In this document: positions 11,277 through 23,559 of the stretch, piece by piece
Position numbering within the stretch: the stretch's first letter is position 1
Layout: every line of letters starts with the position of its first letter
Assembly: GCA_002102555.1 (NCBI GenBank)
Contig: MCFL01000028.1
Span: 268,275 to 332,274 of the forward strand
DNA from: Catenaria anguillulae PL171
Taxonomy: Eukaryota; Blastocladiomycota; Blastocladiomycetes; Blastocladiales; Catenariaceae
Length of the DNA stretch: 64,000 bases
Reading direction: 5' to 3'
Position numbers and translations under genes: made by a program
The notes under the pieces: generated by a model
Told to the model about the DNA's origin: nothing
Seen by the model: only the letters and a program-made list of their open reading frames with translations
Database searches by the model: none

Positions 11277-13544
11277 CTATGGCTCGACCGACTCGTATTC
11301 AATCCGCGCATACTGCCCCCGCTCCTCCCGCTCTTGGCGAATGCCCACCTGGCCCCAAATGCGCATGACTGCCGTTGCGCTTACTGGCGCTTCCCGGCCT
11401 TGACCCCCCGGCGGCCCCACCCACCACGTGCTCGCTTGGCCCAGCAATTGACGCGTAACTTGGCGCAAGCTATTTGACAAGAATGCGCCCAAGGACGCGG
11501 CCGCGCCCAGCACACTGCCGCCACCCGATTTCACCCCTTTACTGCCCACATGCTCGCCACTTGCCCCGCTATGGCTGCGCCGACTCAATGCGCTCGACGC
11601 GCGCCTCTGAATGCCCTCGGCAACATGGGTGGCTGACAATCGCCTGACCAAGTCGCCATCGTCTTGCCCGTTGTCTTGGTCCTCGTCGCTGTCCGCGTGT
11701 GTCCCACCAACATGAACTACCCGGCGCTTTGCGCGCCACGCAATCGCCGGCTTGGCCTCGCTGGCGGCCGCCACCGCAGGTAAACTCAACAAGTCAATCA
11801 GTTCGTCCGTGATCCCTTGTTGCACGTGGTAATGGTTGTACTCGTGCTCGAGCACGGCCAGCAGCCCAAACGCTTTGCCGAGCAGGTGCTTGTCGCGAAT
11901 GCATTTGGCGGGCGAGTAATACAGGTCCGTTGGCGCGTACATGAACTCGAGCGCATCCGAAGAAGCCCGATGTGGTGGCGGGAGGCGGGTCCAGCAAGTC
12001 GGCAATTGCCTGATGCAAAGACAAGGGCGAGTGTGGCGGCACGTGCGATGGCGTTTGGTCGATCGACCCGTGGCGCCCTGGGTCGGCGCCTGCCAGTTGA
12101 AAGGTGACGAGCGACGACGGATCGGCGGCGGCCGCAGGGTCGTCGTCACCCGGCAAAGCTTGCGTGATTGGGCCCCCTGCATTCCTGTCACGTTCGGCGC
12201 GTGCGTCTCGTCGTCGCAACCGGTCCATGCGTGACCGTGACGCGTCCAAGTTGGACACAATGACGGCAACAAACAAGCTGGGTTTAACGCAAGTGTCAAT
12301 TTTTTTGTTTTTCTTTTGTTTTGTTGGATTCCTCAATTGGAATGTGTACAACGTACTTGAGAAATACAAATGTCTCGAGCACCATGAATGTAAACAGGAA
12401 AAAGAAAATGCCCGGCGCATCTGGATTGTCGAGCCAAATTCCGTGTCCATTCGTCCAGCGTCAGCGTGCTAAACAGCCAAAAGAAGGTGGACCCGAGTGT
12501 GCCAAAGCGCCGCGGGTCATAGGTCGAGTAGGATGCCCGGGCAATCACCGAAAAGATGTCTGCATGTTGCCCAAAGGTGAGATTGTTTGCGGGGATGGAA
12601 TGTAAAGGGGCGAACGGCGACGTACAAAGCGTCAGACCGGCCAGGGCAATGATACTGGACATGGCCGGCAACGACGATAACAGGGCTTCCACAATGATTT
12701 GCAAGGATTTGAGAAAGGAAATGGCGCGCAGGGCACGCAGTGAGCGGATGGCGCGAAGCGTGCGAAAGATGCGAAATAGGCGGACAATCTAATGTTGGTT
12801 GATCCTAGCTGTGCGTGAGATGGGGTAAAGACATGAGCGGATGAAAGGATGGAGCCCGGACCTGTGGGTTGAAGGAAGACAGTGATACTGACAACGACGT
12901 CAAGGCAAACGTCACGACCGATGTCAGGACAATGATAAAGTCTGTTTCATTTGAGCAGAGCAAGAGACATGGGGGGGGGGGTGAGAAAAATGTAAGAAAG
13001 AGAGCATGCCAAGCAGCGCAATGAAAGGACAAATCGAACCAAACATGTTCCAGCTATTCTTGAAATACGTCCACCGGAACACAAACAGCTTGCTCAGCGT
13101 CTCCATCAAATAAATGCCCAAAAACACCTGGTCGAGCAAACTCAGGTACCACCCGTAATTCATGCTGACATAGGGTGTCGACTGAATGGCGAGCACCGCA
13201 GTATTCAACAGGATCACCGATAGGATCATGGACCCAAACGCATTGGAAGTGACCAAGGTGAATGTGAACCGGCGCGACCAGTGCGCCTCGAGCAATCCGG
13301 CCTGCAAGTACAAGGAAGCGGCCGTGTTGATGGACGTGGCGCCCGTCGACGACGCCATGGTCCCGATCCCGGAATGGGACGAGATGGATCGCGCATGATC
13401 CGATGATGCATCGTCCGAGTATGGCCCCCCTTTGGAGGGTGAGCTCGAGTCTTGGTACGAGTGGGTGCTGAGGCCAGAGTAGGACAGCGCACGGGACGAG
13501 CCGCCAGAGTAGCCCGATATTGAGGCCGTGTATGATCGAGACAT
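11277..13544 (-). CDS. CatSper-like single-domain voltage-gated cation channel subunit
   Basis: Five exons: 13544-13040, 12941-12862, 12788-12626, 12559-12357, 12277-11277; introns 66-98 nt. A Ser-rich cytosolic N-terminus (~95 aa) precedes S1 (~98-120), S2 (~132-155) and S3 (NMFDFIIVLTSVV). S4 has seven arginines at every third position (RLFRIFRTLRAIRSLRALR). The pore helix ends in the filter TLDEW (~283-287), and S6 reads FVFLN/LFVAVIVSNL across the last intron. One six-segment domain with a T-x-D-x-W filter is the signature of CatSper pore subunits, the flagellar Ca2+ channel of sperm. The C-terminus has the LEHEYNHYHVQQGITDELIDLL helix, like CatSper tails, then a low-complexity region. 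Frame breaks lie near 12430 (just after the filter) and 11975, each equal to two lost bases (or one gained). The true C-terminus may continue through an acidic frame to 11002. Shares a promoter with the androglobin-like gene. Confidence 0.8.
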
Positions 13545-13947
13545 GGCGTGAAGAGGGCGGATGATCCGCCTGGCGTTGGTGTTGGCGTTACCGGGGTTCG
13601 TGGTTGTGGGAAACTTGAGCTGACGAGGGATGAATGAGGTGCCAAGGCAGGGACGACAAGAGTTCCATTCGCCAAAATGGGATTGCATCGGGTTCAGGCC
13701 GGCATTCACAGCTAGTGTTGATGGGTTTCAATACGTCACAACCTTCCGAATCGATATTCATATGTATCGATCATCTCTGCCATGCCATGCCATCCATCCT
13801 CGGACGAGTGCAGTGTGGCGTCCAAGTGTGACGCGTGAGTTGTGTGGTGTGGAGTGGTTCCCACGAGCAATTTGGTACATAGAAGTGTGAGCAAGTACAT
13901 ACATGAATGCCAAATGTTCCTTTATGAGCAAGGATTGAAGCGACACA
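13545..13947. promoter_or_regulatory. Divergent promoter between channel and androglobin-like gene
   Basis: The start codons of two head-to-head genes are 403 bp apart. The spacer lacks a convincing coding frame on either strand. It holds an AT-rich patch, TTCATATGTATCGATC, near 13757, and a short ATGCCATGCCATCC repeat near 13781. No TATA box consensus is obvious. A shared spacer this short implies at least partly common transcriptional control. Confidence 0.5.
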
Positions 13948-16900
13948 ATGCAATCGACACCGCTTGCGCCGTCGCGAGCAACCACCTCGCCCCCAACCTC
14001 AATCTCAACCACCATCAACACGACCAATCTCGGCGCACAAACAACGGGAGGATCATCCGCCGCCGCAGCTACAGGCCCCCCAAAGTCTCCGGGTGCAACC
14101 ACCTCCGCCTCGAACGAGCCGCCACCCGACACAGCCATTGTGCCCTGGCCCGAATGGTCCGACTCGGAAATTGCAAGCGAGAAATGGGCATGGCCCCCAC
14201 CCGCGGCAACCTCGGGCCTATCTGCTGCTGGATTGTCCACCGGATCAGCAGGTAGTGCTGGTGTGCCAGGAAGCCTCGGACCAGGCGGCGGCGTAGGAGG
14301 ACCTGGTGGCAATTCAGGTTCCGGCGTGGGACCCGCACCAACTGCCTCGCTAGCACCTGCCGCCGGTGGTGGCGGTGGGGCTGGCGGCAAGGGAGCGGCA
14401 GCTGCAGCAAACGCCGCTGCAGCGGCCGCAGCGGCTGCCGCAGCGGCTGCAAATGCCGTGGCCATGGCCGCCATGGACGATCTCGACTCGACACTCTTGT
14501 ACCTCCCCCGGTCGTTGCGCGCGCGATGTGTGGCCATCAAGCGCGCCAGCGAGGTCACGCCGCCAGCGTGGTGGAAGGCCGCAAGTGCATCAGGGTCATC
14601 GGCGACTTCGTCTCAAACGACATCGACGGCTTCAAACTCGGCCTCAGCAGCAACAGCACCAGGTGCACCGGGAAATGCAGCCTCATCGGGCTCCATTGAA
14701 TATGCCATGCTCTCACTCTCAGCAGCACCCACACCGACCGCGCTGCATCCCCCTATGCCACACTCCATCGGCTCTTTTGCACACAATCCACTGGCATCCT
14801 TCCCACCCGCTCCTCTCGGACTCCAGGGCCACAACTCAGACTCGGACAACATGCTCCACCACACACCACTCCCCTCGCTCATGCCGGCGCCGTGCGTGTC
14901 CGACTTTTCCAGCTACGAGGATTCATTTGTACCAATGCCAGACTTGCCCGGTGTGCCCAAACCCGAAGGCGAACCAAAACTCGCATCGGCGTTTTACCAA
15001 GTGAATGCCCACTTGGCAACGGCATCACCTGTTGTCAAGGATCTGATTGCAAAGTGGCACGCCCTTGTTCTTCTGCATCGCGCACCGACCGTCCCGCCAA
15101 CCTCGGCCAGTGCCAATGTCATTGGTGGGACTGGATCAAATGCCCATCCGCTCTTGTCGAACTCGCATGCATCTGCGGCACCAAATGCTCCATCCAAACC
15201 AGGCTCGGCCGCTGCCAACAACAATGCATTTTCCAACGCTATCGGTCTCTCTTCGTCCAACACGTCGCCCGGCGTCCCTTTAGGTCCGCTCACCAATACG
15301 CAACTTTCGCCCGCCATGCCCGCCCCGCCCTGCGAATCGGACCAGTTTCTCCCTTGGGACCACGTGTACCCGAAAACAAAAGACGGGTCGCCAATGTACA
15401 ATCCTGCGGGTAAGTATGCAGTCAAGCTGTGGTGGTGCGGCGCCTGGCGCAAAATCCTGGTCGATGACAAGATCCCAGTGGATGAAAAGGGCGAGCCATT
15501 GTTGCCGACGAGTCCTGTCCCCGGCGAGATATGGCCGTGGGTGGTGGGGAAAGCCATGCTGAAGGTTTGCGCGTTAAGGTATTTTACATTTAAATATCTG
15601 TCTCACTTGCGTGTCCAGAGAATCAAATTGACGCAATTTTGTCCCCAAAGTTATTACGATCGACCCACAGGATATGAAATGACGGGCGCGTGTTTCTTCA
15701 AAATCCTCACGGGCTGTGAATCACATCAAGTCTCCATGCTCCCTGCCCCGCAGGACACGCTCCAAGTGGCCAAGGACCTTGCGCTGTTCAATGTATCGAC
15801 GGCCTTGCGCCAGTTTCTTGGCATTCCCATTCCGCCTCCCATTCCCCCGACATTGCTGGCCAGTGGCGTGGTCAATCCGCCCGTCAGTGCGAACCAAGCG
15901 CCCGCCGTGTCCACGGCGGCTGCCACACAGAGTCGCGCGGCGACCGCGGGGCAAACACTACACACCTCGTCGTCGCCTACGGCTTCCGCATCCGCGGCGC
16001 ATGCGCTTCCAAGCCAGCTGGGACTGCCAAGCAACAGGCACAATGCTCTCCGCCACTCCACAAGCATTGCCTCTGCTGGCCCCAATCCCTCCTGCATACA
16101 CAGCACCAGGCATTGCCCTGGCACTTCTCGACGCGATCCCCGGCCACCCAACACTTCCCGCCCTCATTATCGCGCAACTCATTCGCTTACATCCGGAAAC
16201 CCGATCCGTTCGCTTGCGCCTGTTTCCCATCTACTTGCCCGTGCCGCCCGCGTTCGGCTGGGAATCCGAAATCACCGTGGCCAAGGAGGACCTGGTTGCG
16301 TCGGCTGCAGGTGTCTGGTGCGTCCATTTCCCGTCGCAGTATCGCACCGCGCGCCACTTTGTGTACTTGATGGCGCCGTGGTGACGAGCGGCACGGGAAC
16401 GGCAGTGGTGGCTACAGGTGCCAGTGCGGCGGGACGGTAGCAGGAGCCACGGGTGGCCCGGGTGGTGTGGGTGTTGGTGGAGCACAGGGTCCGGGCGCGG
16501 GCGCGAGTGGGAATGCAATGGCGGCCGCGGCGGGGATGGCGGGCGCGGCGTTGGGGGCATCTTTGGCATTTGGCGCGGGTGGCGCCGGCGGATCGGGGGT
16601 CGGAGGTATGGTTGGTGCAGGAAGCGGCCTGGCCGGCGTGGGCGGAGTTTTGGGCGCGGCAGGTGCTGCAAGTGGAGCAAGTGTGGGTGCGCTGGCGGGC
16701 GGATTGGCGAGTGAGTTGGTGCCAAGGCTGTTGCCGTTGATATGTGCGTTCTTTCTCACTAGGTGTGCATTGAGGTGTGAGTAATGCAGGCTGTCACTAA
16801 CCGATGATGATGATGATTGATGATGGATGACGCGATGTGCTTGCTAGACAATCCAAACGACCGACCAGTGGAGGTGCTCGTCTCATTCTCGTGCCATTCC

Positions 16901-19436
16901 CGCTTGGGTATCAACCGCAAGCGGCATCCTTCACTCTTGATTCAAGCGTCCGAATGGACAAGACCATTTGGCACGGCACCATCGTTGATGTATGGCTCGA
17001 GCTTGGACTCAGCAACAGACATGGATGCGAACAGCAGTGTGCCAACAACCAGTTCCATCCATACGCGTCTTGCGACCCTCGGAAATGCTGCCACTGTAGT
17101 GACCCTCGCTCCCCACCAGGCCATTCGCCTGATTCCCGATGCGCCCATGCACCACACAGTCTCCATTTACACGCGCACCGACTCGGACATTGTGCTAGAA
17201 GACGAGGCGCGGTACTTTGCCGAAAAATGCAATGTCCACGTGGGCGAAGTCGACGAGACCTACCTTGCGCACCCCTCGGCTCATGCATGGAGCGTGCTCT
17301 TCAAGTTCCCACTTGTGCTCAAGTCGCCGACTCGGTTGGCGATTCACTTGTTTGTCCCCGAGTTGATTGCCGACCATACCGTGCTGCGCGTGGTGGACAA
17401 TGATTCCATGCGTGCGCTAGTGGTGCCGCTCTTGTCGCTGCCATCACAATGGTTGCAGCCGAATGCAAAAGGATACACGGTAATGGCAGATTGCAAGGCG
17501 CCGTTTCCACGACCCGCGGGCAGGTTTCGGCTCAGAATGTATTCGACGCCCCAGGCCGTGTTGCCGATTGAGCGGCCGATTGAGTTGGGGATTAAGCAGT
17601 GGAGCAACGAGTATGAGGATTCCTATGTGTCGAATCGGCAGCATCGACTCTTTCGGTATGTTCTTGGATCATCCATTAACTGTGGAGGAAGTGCTCACAT
17701 GTCAGCTGGCGAAACAGAACCATCATTCGTATCCCAAATGTGGCCGAATCTCATGTATCGCTGCACCTCTCATTTGCCATCCCGAACCTCTACCTGACGC
17801 TCGAGCTGTACGAAAACAATGAGCAAATATTCAAAGTGCGCGCCCGCGATGTGGTCATTGTGCCCAATGTCATTTTGCTCAAGACGGACGACTTTGCGCA
17901 ACCAACGGCCGGGATTGAAAAGGAAGCAAAGCCCGAAACGACCGCGGCGGCCGGCGCAACAGTTGGACCAAGCACAGGAAAGGCAGGCGCAGGCAAAGCA
18001 GACAAGGCCAGTGAGAAGGAGAAGGCTGCAGCGGCAGCGGCAGCGGCAGCAGCATCCAAAGAGGCCGAAAAAGAAAAAGAGCGTGATCGGTTGTCTGTAC
18101 GTGACCACGCCGTGCCTTCTTTCTCAAATGGTTGTCTCACAGTCTCTATTCGTGTGTATTCCAGCCACCCAACTCGGCCCTTGCACGCTCCCAGCCCATG
18201 CGCCGCTACATTCTTCAAGCCTTTGTTGAACCGACCGAAGAAGTGCTTCCGCTTCTCGTTGAACCTGCCGATGCTACCAGTGGTGGGCGGCCGCGAACAG
18301 CGAGTTCGGTGGCAGCCACAACCACGACCACGGGCGCACCCAAGGTGTCCATGACAAGCGTCAAGGTGGCCCCGACCAAGGGCGGCAAGTCCGGATCCAC
18401 TGCCGGTGCCGAAGCGCCCAAACTAGCTGCCGTCCCGGATGGTCCCGAAAAGATGACTAAAGACTCGTCGGCCAAATCGCCCAGTTCACAAAATGTGCAA
18501 TCCACAAAGTCTTCGTCACCCGCTGCGGCTACCGCAACAGATACGGCTACAAATGCGGCGGCGGCGGCGACATCAACCACGACGTTCAATGCGACTGTGA
18601 CTCGCGACCTCAAGTGGATCTTGCGTGTCACGTCCTCCGAGTCGCAAGGGCTGTATGTTGTCAAAGACTCGGAGCGTGACGAAAAACACCGAGTCATCAA
18701 GGAAGCGTGGGAACAAAAAGCGCCGGGACGTGCGGCAAGAGCTCGCGAGGCGCGCGAGCAGTTTTTGAATACGCTCAAGCAGGCGCAGTCGGTGGCGGCC
18801 GCTGGTGCGGGCTCGGGCACTGCGAGCAGCGGAACACCACCAGCGACTGCGCCCCCGCAGGCCCACGCCCCGCCGCCATACATATTCTCATCGGCATCCA
18901 GCTACATGTCAAAGCACTCGCTCTCTGCGCACGCTTGGACCACGGGTCTGGCTACGTTCCAGGGCATCCCACCGGGCTTGCCGCGCCCCGAAGACTACAC
19001 CCCATGCCTCGTTCACTACCTGCTCACACCTCCCCCTACGGTTCTGTCCCCCTCGGACCTCGCTTCGCGCGCCGCCGCTCACCAGTCGCTCTACGACACG
19101 TGGTCGCAGTACTACACGACGCTGCGTGCGCGGTGGCATGCAGACAAGAAGCTTGCCGAGGACTCGCGCAAGTACCTGACTGACGCGCTCGATGGAATGC
19201 AAGCGCAAGTTAAGGGTTGGAGAGACGTGGATCAAGCGCGCAGGTTGGATCATAGGAAAAAGACCATTGTGGAGTTGGAGGAGGAGGCGGCTAGGATTTT
19301 GGCGGCGAGGATTGCGGCTGAGCAGGCCGCGGCAGAGGCGGCTGCAGCTGCTGCTGCTGCCTCAGGGGTTGGCGCTGGGACGGTGGAAGAGGTAGGCGGA
19401 GGAAAAGACAAGGGCAAGGCTGGAAAGAAAAAGTGA
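13948..19436 (+). CDS. ADGB: Androglobin-like protein lacking a recognisable globin domain
   Basis: Landmarks of animal androglobin occur in order. N-terminal IVPWPEWSDSEIASEKW (residue ~64) is followed by a calpain-like segment (LPWDHVYP, MYNPAGKYAVKLWW, WRKILVDDKIPVDEKG, EIWPWVVGKAMLK). Later come RPVEVLVSFSCHSR, SVLFKFPLV, LRVVDNDSMR, GYTVMADC and FRLRMYS; then DLKWILRVTSSESQGLY and EAWEQKAPGRAARAREARE, a coiled coil, and a terminal GKAGKKK. Animal androglobin has a permuted globin plus IQ motif before the SVLFK block. Here only ~20 residues separate the preceding strand from it. No calpain Cys/His/Asn triad is visible. Clear introns: 16744-16847, 17656-17705, 18097-18164; a small in-frame one near 15565-15627 is likely. 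Four lost bases (two near 16020, one each near 16375 and 16437) restore 1,757 codons. Poly-Ala run near 14398-14460. Confidence 0.85.
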
Positions 19437-19552
19437 AAGTTGGTCGACAGCTTAGTTTTGTGCTGTTTTTGTTTGTATTTCAAGTGAATGAATGACTCAT
19501 ATGCACCTTTTTTTTTATGCGACGTTCTATTGTTGACCGAAATTGAACGAAT

Positions 19553-20778
19553 TTACATGGTCATACTACGCTGCCTGCTTCCCATACTTCGTAACCTCTC
19601 GGCATATTCATGTGCTGCCATTGCTTTCGCCCTCCTTGCTTCCGACTCGGGATCCGTTGGTGGGCCTAAACTCGTCGGCAGCCGTGTGACCGCGTCTGCC
19701 TTTTTGATGGCCTGGTAGTCGGTCACCGTGTACGGCTTGAACGCTGGCGGCGGTTGGCCAAGCGGTAGATGCATGTGCGCTGTGCCTGGTGCGCCTCCGG
19801 CTCTTTGCGATGCAGGAGCTGGACGTTGCGATTCGTTATTGGTGGTTTCGGCTCCGGGTGGAGCTGGACCTGCAGCGCGTCGGTCTGCATATTGCGCAAG
19901 CCACTCGTATCGCTCGGCCGTTGACAGGGACGGTTTGGGAGTAGTGGCGGCGGTGCAGGGTCGCGGCGTTTCTTGAGCTGAGAGACGAGTGGATCGAGGA
20001 CTTCGGGCCGAGGATGGGACGAAAGGCCGCGGATCGGGTGCGTCGTGGTACCCGTGGATGAACGTGTGGGAGACTGTGAGTTTGCTGGCTCTCCAAGGTG
20101 CTGATGTTGCTGTTGTTGTTGTTGTTGTTGAAGCCAAACGGGCCGGTTGACGGTACATGCTGCTGATAGTGGTTTCCCATTGCTGGAGGATAGTAGGCGG
20201 ATAGGTTGGCGGTGCAGAAGAGACGGTTCCGTATGGGACTTGACCAGGCTGATACTGCATGGGATGCTGCGAAGTGTAGGGTTGGTAGCCGTTGTTGCTC
20301 AGGTCAATGGGCGGTCGGGGAACGGAGTTCTGAGTCCGAAAACACAGTCAGTCAGCTCGGATGTTGCTCATAGAGAAAGAAAGCGGTCAGGCTCTGTACA
20401 CACCGATCGCCGACCTCGGCCTGCTGGTGGTCCACTCGGCGTTATTGATCCAGGTCCTCTTTGGTACATCATGGCCAGACTCGCTTGCCCGTGCTCTGGT
20501 GCCGCCAATGACAATGGTACTCGATTTGCCAACTCTTGCTGCCACTGCAACCACGTCTGGAATGGGATTGCTACAAGTGGTTCGGTTGCCGTTGCTGGCG
20601 AAATGACTGGTGTCACTGTTGCGCTTGGTGGCAAGATGCGACTGGCTGCGACAACGTCTGGAATGGTAGTTGGCTGGCTGGGACAGTGATTGGGTCGCGG
20701 GTGCCTGACCGGGGTGGGAATGGAGCAGGTTGGCGCCAGCGAGAGGTTGGAGATGGAGAGGACATGCCGGCCAGTCAT
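19553..20778 (-). CDS. Pro/Thr-rich protein with C-terminal PYTxxDY motif, possibly axonemal
   Basis: Two exons, 20778-20404 and 20329-19553, joined across a 74-nt intron (GTGTGT...CTCAG), give 383 residues in one frame with no lost bases. Most of the chain is Pro/Ser/Thr-rich and disordered. The conserved-looking end has KPYTVTDYQAIKK, then LPTSLGPPTDPE, then RRAKAMAAHEYAERLR. This arrangement (PYT-x-x-DY, a LGP segment, a basic helix with YAERLR) recalls the C-terminal motif of ciliary proteins such as JHY; I am working from memory and cannot test it. It lies tail to tail with the androglobin-like gene and head to head with alpha-tubulin, which fits a flagellar role but does not prove it. 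The start could lie further upstream. Confidence 0.5.
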
Positions 20779-23033
<2,255 letters not shown>

Positions 23034-23559
23034 GAAGGTCAACCCGCTCGAATTGTTGTTGTGTTGCTTCCCTCGTCGCACTTGTTGTCTGCCCACGACG
23101 ATGTTTGTGAAAAATCTCCCTGCCTCCCTCCATCCCAAGCTCCCTCTCTCAAACCCTGAAATGTTCAAATCGAAATCCGAATGATCTCTTTCTCCAAATG
23201 AAATCGACAGCTGTCCTGTTTTTTTTTTCTTGATTTTGTGGAGCTGCGAGCCCTGGCTTCAAGTTTGGGACGGAGCAGTAGCGGGCGGTCAGATCGGCAG
23301 GCTCTGAAGAAAATGACACAACTATGGCACTCTGTGCTCGACATCCATAGAAGTATCGGTCCCATAAGTACGTATACTGAGGGATGAATCAGTCAATCTA
23401 CATATGATACCAATGGAAACATACTGTACCTGACTTGAATGCCATCCGCATTCTACCCACCATCTGCACTCTGCCCGACCGATCTGCCGATTCTTCTCGA
23501 TCCCGAGCCCGTGATCCAGCATCCTCCCCCAGAGTGACGACAAGTGAGTCCCAGTCACC
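23034..23559. other. Alpha-tubulin 3' region and importin-11 upstream region
   Basis: No gene seen. A T-run (about 23219-23229) follows the tubulin stop. The 100 bp before the next ATG are C/T-rich, like other leaders in this window. Confidence 0.4.
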
